Source: Pseudomonas asplenii
GTDB taxonomy: Bacteria; Pseudomonadota; Gammaproteobacteria; Pseudomonadales; Pseudomonadaceae
Direction: 5' to 3'
Length of the DNA: 64,000 nt
Assembly (NCBI RefSeq): GCF_001293465.1
Contig: NZ_JSYZ01000030.1
Span: 1 to 64,000 of the forward strand
In this document: positions 43,149 through 51,403 of the stretch, piece by piece
Numbering within the stretch: position 1 is the first letter of the stretch
How the letters are laid out: the number at the start of each line of letters is the position of its first letter
The notes under the pieces: model-generated
Told to the model about the DNA's origin: nothing
The model's database searches: none
What the model saw: the letters and a program-made list of their open reading frames with translations, nothing else
Program-made: the position numbers and the translations under genes

Positions 43149-43901
43149 ATGAAACGTAGTCAACGTGTTGGCCTGGTCCTGCTGGGCAGCGTGCCCTTCG
43201 TGCTGGTGGCCTGTGACGGTGAACAGGTGCGTACGCGGGACGTCATCAAAACCACGTCGTACACCAGCGAGCCGGCCTGTGTCGCGGCCGGCGTGGCGGC
43301 CGATGTCTGTGCCGACGCGGCGGCCGAGGCTCGGGAACAGCATCTGGAAATCGTTCCGGAATATGCCAGCCAGGATGCCTGCGCCAGTGATTTCGCCCGC
43401 AGCGATTGCGTGGCTGACCTGGGCAACAGCCGTTTCCACCCGCTGATGTCCGGCTTCAACCTGACCACCGTGCAGGCGGTGCCGGCACCTCTTGAGCAGG
43501 AGCAGGAACAGGAGGCCCAGGCTGCCGTCCAGAGCGCCCCGCCCGTTTCATCCTCGGGCGGCGGCAGCTATGGCGGTTCGTTCGGCGGTTCCGGTTACTC
43601 CAGCCATTCCAACGATTGGGGCAGCCGCTTCTGGCGCTGGATCGGCCTGGGCAGCGACCCCTATGCGCCGCGCTACTTCAGCGAGCCGCTGTACAACGAG
43701 CGCGACGGCCGTGGCGGTTATCAGGCCAGCAGCCTCAACCAGCAGGCCCGGGCCGGCAAGACCTTCGCCCAGTCGACCAACGCGCGCTTTCGCCTGAACA
43801 GCCCGGGGCAGTTCACCCCGGCCTCCTACCGTGGCTCGGCACCGCGGATGGTCAGCCGTGGCGGTTTCGGCTCGTCCCACGGCAGCAGCAGGGGCGGCTG
43901 A
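43149..43901 (+). CDS. DUF1190 YgiB-like lipoprotein
   Basis: 250 residues. The N-terminus ends in VLVACDG, a probable lipobox cysteine. Core DUF1190 motifs are present: TTSYTSEPACVAAGV, CADAAAEAREQHLE and PEYASQDACASDF. The C-terminal third is serine/glycine-rich (SSGGGSYGGSFGGSGYSS) and disordered. The stop overlaps the next start. Partner of the ATP-grasp enzyme. Confidence 0.82.
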   Translation: MKRSQRVGLVLLGSVPFVLVACDGEQVRTRDVIKTTSYTSEPACVAAGVAADVCADAAAEAREQHLEIVPEYASQDACASDFARSDCVADLGNSRFHPLMSGFNLTTVQAVPAPLEQEQEQEAQAAVQSAPPVSSSGGGSYGGSFGGSGYSSHSNDWGSRFWRWIGLGSDPYAPRYFSEPLYNERDGRGGYQASSLNQQARAGKTFAQSTNARFRLNSPGQFTPASYRGSAPRMVSRGGFGSSHGSSRGG

Positions 43902-45058
43902 TGAAACGCATCTCCAGCGTACCCCGCCCGGACTGGCAGGCCACCGCCGAACGGCTGGGCTTCCACTTCCATACGTTTGACGGCGAACCCTATTGGGACG
44001 AGTCGGCGTACTACCAGTTCAGCCTGCGCCAGATCGAGGACGACCTCGAAGAGCCGACCCGCCAGTTGCATGAGCTGTGCATGGACCTGGTCGAGCGGGT
44101 GGTGGACAGCGAGCACCTGCTCGACCGCCTGGCGATTCCCGAGGGCTATCGCGACCTGATCCGCCATTCCTGGCGCCAGGGCCACCCGCACCTCTACGGG
44201 CGGATGGACCTGTGCTACGACGGCCGCGGCCCGGCCAAGCTGCTGGAGACCAACTACGACACGCCGACTTCGTTGTACGAGGCGAGTTTCTTCCAGTACG
44301 TCTGGCTCGAGGAGCAGATGCGCCGCGGGCAACTGCCGACCCGTGCCGACCAGTTCAACAGCATCGAGGACAAGCTGCTGCAGGCCTTCGTCGAGATCGG
44401 CTTCCCGTCGCCATTGCACTTCGCCTCGGTCCGCGACTCGCTGGAGGATCGCGGCACGGTCGAGTACCTGAGCGACATCGCCCGCCAGGCCGGGCTGACG
44501 ACGCAACTGCTCGACATCGAGGCGATCGGCCTGGATCGGGCCGGGCGTTTCGTCGATGAGCAGGACCTGCCGATCAGCACCCTGTTCAAGCTCTATCCGT
44601 GGGAAAACCTGTTCAGCGAAGCCTTCGGCCCGGCCATCGCCCACAGCCAGACGCTGTTCGTCGAGCCGCCGTGGAAGGCGATCCTGTCGAACAAGGGCGC
44701 CCTGGCGCTGCTCTGGGAAATGCATGAGGGCCACCCGAACCTGCTGCCGACCTTCATCGACCCGCAGCCGAACGGCCGTCCGGAACGGGGCTGGGTGCGC
44801 AAGCCGTTCTTTTCGCGGGAGGGCGCCAATGTCGAGATTCACTCGCCGACCGGCGAACGGGTCAGCGAGCCGGGCCCCTATGACCAGGGGCCGTTCGTGC
44901 TGCAGCAGTTCAAGCCGCTGCCTTCATTTGCCGGCAGCCACACGGTGCTCGGCAGCTGGATGATCGGTGATCAGCCGGCCGGCATCGGCATTCGCGAAGA
45001 CAACTCGCTGATCACCAAAGACACCAGCCGTTTCCTGCCGCACATCATCCTCGACTGA
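43901..45058 (+). CDS. ATP-grasp YgiC-like (glutathionylspermidine-synthase-related) enzyme
   Basis: 385 residues, homologous to the C-terminal synthetase domain of glutathionylspermidine synthase without the amidase domain. Motifs include YGRMDLCYDGRGPAKLLETNYDTPTS, LFKLYPWENLF, LSNKGALALLW and the ATP-binding PFFSREGANVEI and PSFAGSHTVLGSWMIGDQPAGIGIRED. It should form a peptide-like bond on a substrate, perhaps the C-terminus of the neighbouring lipoprotein or a small peptide, which is inference. The stop is 4 bp from the convergent plsC stop. Confidence 0.82.
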   Translation: MKRISSVPRPDWQATAERLGFHFHTFDGEPYWDESAYYQFSLRQIEDDLEEPTRQLHELCMDLVERVVDSEHLLDRLAIPEGYRDLIRHSWRQGHPHLYGRMDLCYDGRGPAKLLETNYDTPTSLYEASFFQYVWLEEQMRRGQLPTRADQFNSIEDKLLQAFVEIGFPSPLHFASVRDSLEDRGTVEYLSDIARQAGLTTQLLDIEAIGLDRAGRFVDEQDLPISTLFKLYPWENLFSEAFGPAIAHSQTLFVEPPWKAILSNKGALALLWEMHEGHPNLLPTFIDPQPNGRPERGWVRKPFFSREGANVEIHSPTGERVSEPGPYDQGPFVLQQFKPLPSFAGSHTVLGSWMIGDQPAGIGIREDNSLITKDTSRFLPHIILD

Positions 45059-45061
45059 GGT

Positions 45062-45949
45062 TCAGTCGCGCTCGCTGCGCAGGGCGGCGATGCGCTGGTC
45101 CTTCTCGCTCCAGAGCTGGTTGACCCAGTCCTGGACCCGCTTGCGCAGCACCGGGTCGTTCTCGTAGTCGCCCTGCCACAGGCTCGGGTCCATGGCGCGG
45201 GTGTGGAAGTCGATGATCACCTTGGGCACGTTGCCGCTGATCAGGTCCCAGAAACCGGGGATCTTCTCCTGTGGATAAACCACCGTGACATCGAGCACCG
45301 CGTCCAGCTGTTCGCCCATCGCGGCGAGGACGAAGGCCACGCCGCCGGCCTTGGGCTTGAGCAGATGCTGGAACGGCGAGGCCTGCTGCTGGCGCTTGGC
45401 CTCGCTGAAGCGGGTGCCTTCGAGGTAGTTGACCACGGTCACCGGCTGGCGCTTGAACAGCTCGCAGGCGGCCTTGGTGATTTCCAGGTCCTGGCCCTTG
45501 AGTTCCGGGTGCCTGTCGAGGAAGGCCTTGGAGTAGCGCTTCATGAACGGGTAGTCCAGCGCCCACCAGGCCAGGCCCAGGAATGGCACCCAGATCAGTT
45601 CCTTCTTGAGGAAGAACTTGAAGAACGGCGTGCGCCGGTTGAGCGACTGGATCAGCGCCGGAATGTCGACCCACGACTGGTGGTTGCACACCACCAGGTA
45701 CGAAGTGTCGCGGCGCAGGCCATCGGCGCCGCGAATGTCCCAGCGGGTGGGAATGCACAGGGAGAAGATCAGCTTGTCGATCTCGGCCCAGGTCTCGGCG
45801 ATCCACATCACTGCCCAACTGGCGTAGTCGCGCAAACGGCCGGGCAGCACCAGCTTGAGCAGGGCGAACACCATCAGCGGGCCGAACAGCACCAGGGTGT
45901 TGAGCAGGAGCAGCAGCGTAACGAGGCTGCCGGTGAGCAGGCGGCGCAT
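45062..45949 (-). CDS. 1-acyl-glycerol-3-phosphate acyltransferase family protein
   Basis: 295-residue inner-membrane acyltransferase, N-terminal hydrophobic helix (LLTGSLVTLLLLLNTLVLFGPL), catalytic NHQSWVD (HX4D), FFLKKELIWVPFLG and NYLEGTRFSEAK (substrate motif). PlsC-superfamily, of the long YihG-like form. Convergent and nearly abutting the ATP-grasp gene. Its coding strand contains one TTATCCACA (45270-45278). Confidence 0.86.
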   Translation of the reverse strand: MRRLLTGSLVTLLLLLNTLVLFGPLMVFALLKLVLPGRLRDYASWAVMWIAETWAEIDKLIFSLCIPTRWDIRGADGLRRDTSYLVVCNHQSWVDIPALIQSLNRRTPFFKFFLKKELIWVPFLGLAWWALDYPFMKRYSKAFLDRHPELKGQDLEITKAACELFKRQPVTVVNYLEGTRFSEAKRQQQASPFQHLLKPKAGGVAFVLAAMGEQLDAVLDVTVVYPQEKIPGFWDLISGNVPKVIIDFHTRAMDPSLWQGDYENDPVLRKRVQDWVNQLWSEKDQRIAALRSERD

Positions 45950-46144
45950 AAGGGAACTCTTTCAAGGGCGTGAGGGCGCGCCATCATAAAGCGGGGGCGG
46001 ACAGACGCCAAATCCGCTGATCGACGAATGTTTCACGCACGATGTGCCAGGATGGCGGTCATTTAGCCGATTGTTCATGAACCAATGACGACGGCGCGGT
46101 CTAAACTGCTCGCCTCTGCGCGTCCACACAAAGGTACAGCCCAA

Positions 46145-46645
46145 GTGAAATCCGTTCTTGCCCTGTTGTCCCTCCTGGCCCTGCCGGTCATGGCCGCCGA
46201 GCCGACCCTCTACGGGCGCTACGAATACATCCGTCTGCCGGAGATCGGCCAGACCTTCAAGGCCAAGATGGACACCGGCGCGCTCACCGCGTCGCTGTCG
46301 GCCAAGGACATCGAGCTGTTCAAGCGTGACGGCGAGGACTGGGTGCGCTTCCGCCTCGGCACCGCTGACGCCGACAACAAGGTCTACGAGCACAAGGTCT
46401 CGCGCATCAGCAAGATCAAGACCCGTGCCGAGGAAGACGAGGACGGTGAAGCCGCCGACCCGAGCAAGCGCCCGGTGGTCGACCTGGAAATGTGCCTGGG
46501 CAACGTCAGGCGCACGGTGGAGGTCAACCTGACCAACCGCAGCAGCTTCAACTACCCGTTGCTGATCGGCGCCAAGGCCCTGCGCGAGTTCGGTGCGGCG
46601 GTGAATCCGGCGCGGCGGTATACGGCGGACAAGCCGGACTGTTGA
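46145..46645 (+). CDS. Retropepsin-like protease, PF05618 (ATP-dependent zinc protease family)
   Basis: 166 residues, starting from GTG; the first 18 residues (KSVLALLSLLALPVMA) are a signal peptide. The motif KMDTGALTASLSA carries the active-site aspartate of retropepsin-like folds, with a second conserved NRSSFNYPLLIGAKALREFG. The family is commonly annotated as zinc protease. The longer ATG start 20 codons upstream is possible. A truncated Rhs 5' copy begins right after the stop. Confidence 0.75.
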   Translation: MKSVLALLSLLALPVMAAEPTLYGRYEYIRLPEIGQTFKAKMDTGALTASLSAKDIELFKRDGEDWVRFRLGTADADNKVYEHKVSRISKIKTRAEEDEDGEAADPSKRPVVDLEMCLGNVRRTVEVNLTNRSSFNYPLLIGAKALREFGAAVNPARRYTADKPDC

Positions 46646-46656
46646 GCCTGGTTCGA

Positions 46657-46725
46657 GTCAGCCAGCCGATCCAGCGGGTCGTAGTGATAGCGACACAGGA
46701 GGGTTTCGCGAGCAGAGGTCGGCAT
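46657..46725 (-). pseudogene. Truncated 5' copy of an orphan Rhs gene
   Basis: Encodes MPTSARETLLCRYHYDPLDRLAD, identical to the opening of the rhs gene at 47947-49041, and then breaks off at the border with the protease gene. About 150 bp including the upstream sequence (46661-46811) matches 48977-49127. Suggests recombination at the conserved 5' end. Confidence 0.75.
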
Positions 46726-46832
46726 GGCGTAGTCTCCGTTCAGGGGCGAAATACTCTGCCGAGTGTTGGCTGTTTTCAGGCTCTTGCCTACTAGCAGAAC
46801 CATCAGGTTCGTGGTGCAGTGAGTACGCAGAT

Positions 46833-47891
46833 CTATAGATACGCCAGCACGACATATTTTCGGCGATGCATCCGGCCGTGCCGAATATTTTCCAGTTTGC
46901 TGCTGACTCGCAGAAAGAGTTCTTGATCGTAGTCAGGATCGGTTGGACGGAGCGGGGTTGTGTCTGTTGCTTCTCTATAGGTGGGCGGCGCTATCTGAGG
47001 GTTGGATCGTGTCCTGCCGTAGTCGTAGTTTGAATGGGATTGATTGGGCCTGGTCGAGGAAGATGCCTGAGTCCTTTGGGAAGGTTGACTGTGGCGCATA
47101 GGCGCTGGTTGTGCTGATGGGGGGGTACGCCACTGTTCTGCGCTTATGCTGTAAATCGCGACACGTTCAGAGTCGATGGGAATGTTCAAAGTATCGAGAC
47201 CGGTTTGAGGTGCTCCCGGAGGCCGGTCCAGGTTCACTGGTACGGGCGTGGATGGTTCTGCTGTCCCAACTGGTTGTGAAACTTGAGCTGTACCCGGCCG
47301 AGTCGTAAGGTGAGATCTTGAACGCCGTAGTCTTGATAGAAACTCGACGAATCCTGGAGCATGCCCGGTCGGATCCAGCCTGTTGACCGGATCTCCCAAG
47401 CAGTACGCATAGGCATTCAACCCACCTTCCCCAAACGGACTCAAGTTGTCCGGACTGTTGAAACGCATCAACACCGGGTTGAATGCCCGGTAGCCATTGC
47501 CCAGCAGATAGTGCCCGGTCAGCGGATCTGGCCGTTCGCCGTTAAATCCGAGCAAGCTGAGCAATCCATTCTGCGGTGTGCGCTGCCCGTAGGCGGAATA
47601 GGCGCTGGGCTGCCGCTGCTGGGGGCTGAGGCAATGCAGGACCGAACCCTGGGTATCGGTGGCGAGCAGATGGCTTTCGCTGGCGTTTGCGTCCTGCCGG
47701 TGTTGTGCCAGCAGATGGTCGTCGTACTGGAACACACTGGTGCGAACCGTGCCCTGGATCTCGCTGGCCAGGCGGCTCTTGCAGTAGAAGCGCTGGACGC
47801 TGGCCTGGTCGACCGGTGAGCAGTCGGCCAGCCGATCCAGTGGGTCGTAGTGATAGCGGCACAGAAGCGTGTTTCGGGGGATGGTTGACAT
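46833..47891 (-). CDS. Orphan Rhs-core toxin with unknown C-terminal tail
   Basis: 352 residues. The N-terminal ~170 residues are a TccC-like Rhs-associated core (TLLCRYHYDPLDRLADCS, YQDD-like YDDHLLAQHRQ, GFNGERPDPLTGHYLLGNGYRAFNPVLMRFNSPDNLSPFGEGGLN), ending at DPTG where the toxin tail begins. The tail (about 175-352) is rich in proline, serine and arginine with no family I recognise. Short orphan Rhs-core proteins with variable tails are common in fluorescent pseudomonads. No immunity gene is evident. Confidence 0.75.
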   Translation of the reverse strand: MSTIPRNTLLCRYHYDPLDRLADCSPVDQASVQRFYCKSRLASEIQGTVRTSVFQYDDHLLAQHRQDANASESHLLATDTQGSVLHCLSPQQRQPSAYSAYGQRTPQNGLLSLLGFNGERPDPLTGHYLLGNGYRAFNPVLMRFNSPDNLSPFGEGGLNAYAYCLGDPVNRLDPTGHAPGFVEFLSRLRRSRSHLTTRPGTAQVSQPVGTAEPSTPVPVNLDRPPGAPQTGLDTLNIPIDSERVAIYSISAEQWRTPPSAQPAPMRHSQPSQRTQASSSTRPNQSHSNYDYGRTRSNPQIAPPTYREATDTTPLRPTDPDYDQELFLRVSSKLENIRHGRMHRRKYVVLAYL

Positions 47892-47946
47892 CGGTCAGGC
47901 TCCTCCCAATGTTCAGCAGAGTGCGTCAATTTTCATTTTATGGCCA

Positions 47947-49041
47947 TTATTCTAGTATTTGGGGATCTTGCGAATTAAATCCATCGAAGTATTTTTTATT
48001 AAAAGTTTTGAAACCTGGCAACTGGAGTTTTGGTGGAGACGGGGCTCGGAGTAAGTCAACGTTGGCGTTCAAGGCGGCGTACCTGGAAAGTAATATATTC
48101 GTGCGATAAACGCTTCCTGTACTGCGCCCCTTTTTGCCGCTGGCTGAGAACCTTCCGTAGTATTTTTTTGTGATTTGAAAGTGCTGTGCGTCAAGTCTTC
48201 CATCAGGGAGGTAGATGGCTTTTTGAATGCTTGGGTATTGGTCGAACCCATGTATTTCCTGTGAGGATTTGAATGCTGTCTTAAGGTCATCATTGCTGGT
48301 GATTTTTGTGGTTGGCTCAAAATTAATTCGGTCTGTGAAAAATTTCTTGTTGCTGTCAATTGCTTGTGACTCCTTGAATAATTGTAGGCTTCTCTCGCGC
48401 CTGCGTGCTTTATCTGCGGCTCTAAGGGCTGCCTCTTGATCACTTGTTTTTGGTGCTAAGGGGGGCTTCTTCCGAGGCTTGGGCGCCTTATAGGATGGGG
48501 GCGAACCCACATGCCCGCCAGGATCCACCAGATTCACTGGGTCTCCCTGGCAATAGGCATAGCTATTGAGCCCTCCCTCCCCGAATGGACTCAAACTGTC
48601 CGGACTGTTGAAACGCATCAACACCGGGTTGAATGCCCGGTAGCCATTGCCCAGCAGATAGTGCCCGGTCAGCGGATCTGGCCGTTCGCCGTTAAATCCG
48701 AGCAAGCTGAGCAATCCATTCTGCGGTGTCCGCTGCCCGTAGGCGGAATAGGCGCTGGGTTGCCGCTGCTGGGGGCTGAGGCAATGCAGGACCGAACCCT
48801 GGGTATCGGTGGCGAGCAGATGGCTTTCGCTGGCGTTTGCGTCCTGCCGGTGTTGGGCCAGCAGATGGTCGTCGTACTGGAACACACGGGTGCGAACCGT
48901 GCCCTGGATCTCGCTGGCCAGGCGGCTCTTGCAGTAGAAGCGCTGGACGCTGGCCTGGTCGACCGGTGAGCAGTCGGCCAGCCGATCCAGTGGGTCGTAG
49001 TGATAGCGACACAGGAGGGTTTCGCGAGCAGAGGTCGGCAT
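47947..49041 (-). CDS. Orphan Rhs-core toxin with AT-rich, unrelated C-terminal tail
   Basis: 364 residues. Core nearly identical to the downstream gene (about 99 percent over roughly 400 bp by eye), then a different tail after NLVDPGGHVG. The tail (about 178-364) is lysine-rich with LHAQHFQITKKYYGRFS-like basic segments and its DNA (47950-48480) is distinctly AT-rich compared with its neighbours, a sign of transfer as a cassette. The start MPTSARE is the one shared with the truncated copy. The tail family is not recognised. Confidence 0.75.
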   Translation of the reverse strand: MPTSARETLLCRYHYDPLDRLADCSPVDQASVQRFYCKSRLASEIQGTVRTRVFQYDDHLLAQHRQDANASESHLLATDTQGSVLHCLSPQQRQPSAYSAYGQRTPQNGLLSLLGFNGERPDPLTGHYLLGNGYRAFNPVLMRFNSPDSLSPFGEGGLNSYAYCQGDPVNLVDPGGHVGSPPSYKAPKPRKKPPLAPKTSDQEAALRAADKARRRERSLQLFKESQAIDSNKKFFTDRINFEPTTKITSNDDLKTAFKSSQEIHGFDQYPSIQKAIYLPDGRLDAQHFQITKKYYGRFSASGKKGRSTGSVYRTNILLSRYAALNANVDLLRAPSPPKLQLPGFKTFNKKYFDGFNSQDPQILE

Positions 49042-49217
49042 GGTGTGGACTCCGTTCAAGGGCGAAAATACTCTGCCGAGTGTTGGCTGTTTCCGGGCTC
49101 TTGCCTACTAGCAGAACTATCAGGCTCGCGCCCCTGCTCACAAAGCCAGCCCCGGCCGATTGACGGCGCGACACGCCTGCGGCACCGTTGCGCGATCACT
49201 CCCAGCGCTCGGACGCC

Positions 49218-49898
49218 ATGCCCCATATCCTGATTGTCGAAGACGAAGCGGCGATTGCCGATACCCTGATCTATGCCCTGCAGGGCGAGGGGTTCACCAC
49301 CACCTGGCTGAACCTCGGCGCCGCCGCGGTGGAGTACCAGCGCACCACGCCGGCCGACCTGCTGATTCTCGATATCGGCCTGCCGGACATCAGCGGCTTC
49401 GAAGTCTGCAAGCAACTGCGGCGCTTCACCGAAGTGCCGGTGATCTTCCTCAGCGCCCGTGACGGCGAGATCGACCGGGTGGTGGGCCTGGAGATCGGTG
49501 CCGACGACTACGTGGTCAAGCCCTTCAGCCCGCGGGAAGTGGCGGCGCGGGTGCGGGCGATACTCAAACGGGTGGTGCCCCAGGCGCCGGCGGCGGTGGC
49601 CGACGAGCGTTTCGTGGTCGATCACGAACGGGTGCAGATCAGTTACCGCGGCCAGGTCCTGAGCCTGACCCGCCATGAATTCCGCCTGCTCGCCTGCCTG
49701 CTGGAACAGCCCGAGCGGGTATTCAGCCGCGAGCAACTGCTCGATGCCGTCGGGGTCGCGGCGGATGCCGGCTACGAGCGCAGCATCGACAGCCACATCA
49801 AGAGCCTGCGGGCCAAGCTGCGGCTGGTGGCCAGCGCGGCCGAACCGATCCAGACCCACCGCGGCCTGGGCTACAGCTACAGCCCGAGTCTCAGCTGA
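49218..49898 (+). CDS. creB: Response regulator CreB
   Basis: 226-residue OmpR-type regulator: receiver domain with acidic pocket E8-D9, phosphoacceptor D52 (ILDIGLPD) and lysine in VVKPF; winged-helix DNA-binding domain (about 130-226, RHEFRLLACLLEQPERVFSREQLLDA). The start MPHILIV is chosen as the first residue of the receiver. Next to creC and followed by creD, as in P. aeruginosa creBCD, known there for links to beta-lactam response and biofilm. Divergent from the Rhs genes. Confidence 0.92.
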   Translation: MPHILIVEDEAAIADTLIYALQGEGFTTTWLNLGAAAVEYQRTTPADLLILDIGLPDISGFEVCKQLRRFTEVPVIFLSARDGEIDRVVGLEIGADDYVVKPFSPREVAARVRAILKRVVPQAPAAVADERFVVDHERVQISYRGQVLSLTRHEFRLLACLLEQPERVFSREQLLDAVGVAADAGYERSIDSHIKSLRAKLRLVASAAEPIQTHRGLGYSYSPSLS

Positions 49899-51316
49899 TG
49901 CCGCTGGGGCTGCGGATCTTCCTCGTCTACTTCCTGTTCGTCGGCCTGACCGGCTATTTCGTGCTGAGCACCGTGATGAAGGAAATCCGCCCCGGGGTGC
50001 GCCAGTCCACCGAGGAGACCCTGGTGGACACCGCCAACCTGCTGGCGGAAATCCTCCATGACGACGTCAAGTCCGGCACCCTCGGCCAGAGCCGCCTGCC
50101 CGAGGTGCTCAAGGCCTACGGCCAGCGCAAGCCGGCGGCGAACATCTGGGGCCTGCCGAAGAACCAGGTCAACCACCGCATCTATGTGACCGATGCCAAG
50201 GGCATCGTCCTGCTCGACTCCGCCGGGTTGGCCCTCGGCCAGGATTATTCGCGCTGGAACGACGTGTACCTGACCCTGCGTGGCGAGTACGGTGCGCGCT
50301 CGACCCGCTCCGATCCCGACGACCCGAATTCGTCGGTGATGCATGTCGGCGCGCCAATCACCGACCACGGCCAGATCATCGGCGTGGTCACCGTGGCCAA
50401 GCCCAACAGTTCGCTGCAGCCCTATGTCGATCGCACCGAGCATCGGCTGATTCTGTGGGGCGCCGGGCTGATCGCCCTGGGCCTGCTGTTCGGTGCACTG
50501 CTGTCCTGGTGGCTGAGCGCGGCCCTGCGCCGGCTGACCGCCTATGCCCAGGCGGTCAGCGAAGGCCGACGTGCCGAGCTGCCGCATTATCGCGGCGGAG
50601 AAATGGAGCAGTTGGCCAATGCCGTGGAACACATGCGCACACAACTGGAAGGCAAGGCCTACGTCGAGCGTTATGTGCATACCCTGACCCACGAACTGAA
50701 AAGCCCGTTGGCGGCGATCCGTGGGGCTGCGGAGCTTTTGCACGGCGAGATGCCGGACGCCCAGCGCGAGCGTTTCGTCGGCAATATCGAGAACGAGAGT
50801 GCGCGGATGCAGCAGTTGATCGAACGGCTGCTGAACCTGGCGCTGGTGGAACAGCGCCAGGTGCTGGAAGAGCAGGTCGAGGTGCCGCTGGCGGCATTGG
50901 TCGACGACGTGCTGCAGGCCCAGGCCGCCCGTATCGAGCGGGCCGGCTTGCAGATCGAACGCCGGATCGCTGCGCACGTCAGCGTGTTCGGCGAGCGTTT
51001 CCTGCTGCGCCAGGCCATCGGCAACCTGCTGGAGAACGCCCTGGACTTCACCCCGGCTGGCGGGACGATCCGCTTCGCCGCCGAGCGCGAGGGACAGCTG
51101 TTGCGGTTCAGCCTGTTCAACCAGGCCGAGGCGATTCCCGACTACGCCCTGCCACGCCTGAGCGAACGTTTCTACTCGCTGCCGCGCCCGCAGAGCGGCC
51201 GCAAGAGCACCGGGCTGGGGCTGAACTTCGTCGAGGAAGTGGTGAAGCTGCACGGTGGCGAACTGCGGATCGGTAATGTCGAGGGTGGGGTCGAGGTGAC
51301 GTTGCGCCTGCCCTGA
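49898..51316 (+). CDS. creC: Sensor histidine kinase CreC
   Basis: 472 residues. Membrane helix near 10-30, periplasmic sensor region (about 35-180), second helix at LILWGAGLIALGLLFGALLSWWL, HAMP (about 205-250), then the H-box THELKSPLAAIRG with H265, N-box NLLENALDFT and G-boxes ending GRKSTGLGLNFVEEVVKLHGG. Overlaps creB by one base in an ATG/TGA junction, so the two are coupled. Confidence 0.92.
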   Translation: MPLGLRIFLVYFLFVGLTGYFVLSTVMKEIRPGVRQSTEETLVDTANLLAEILHDDVKSGTLGQSRLPEVLKAYGQRKPAANIWGLPKNQVNHRIYVTDAKGIVLLDSAGLALGQDYSRWNDVYLTLRGEYGARSTRSDPDDPNSSVMHVGAPITDHGQIIGVVTVAKPNSSLQPYVDRTEHRLILWGAGLIALGLLFGALLSWWLSAALRRLTAYAQAVSEGRRAELPHYRGGEMEQLANAVEHMRTQLEGKAYVERYVHTLTHELKSPLAAIRGAAELLHGEMPDAQRERFVGNIENESARMQQLIERLLNLALVEQRQVLEEQVEVPLAALVDDVLQAQAARIERAGLQIERRIAAHVSVFGERFLLRQAIGNLLENALDFTPAGGTIRFAAEREGQLLRFSLFNQAEAIPDYALPRLSERFYSLPRPQSGRKSTGLGLNFVEEVVKLHGGELRIGNVEGGVEVTLRLP

Positions 51317-51319
51317 ATC

Positions 51320-51335
51320 TCCACACAGTCTCCAC
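51320..51335 (+). promoter_or_regulatory. cre-tag-like CreB site upstream of creD
   Basis: TCCAC-N6-TCCAC, identical in spacing to the E. coli CreB target TTCAC-N6-TTCAC with one substitution per half-site, 69 bp before the creD ATG. It is in a 87-bp gap after creC, so creD may have its own CreB-driven promoter. Inference from known CreB sites. Confidence 0.55.
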
Positions 51336-51403
51336 ATGGGCTCCATCAACGCCCCATAAGGAGGCTCCAGACTCTCTCCCATTCCAATCAGGGAGAGAGA
51401 CCC

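Noticed and set aside
46646..49130. Full contact-dependent Rhs/T6SS locus
   Set aside because: No VgrG, PAAR, EagR or immunity gene is present; these are short orphan cores.
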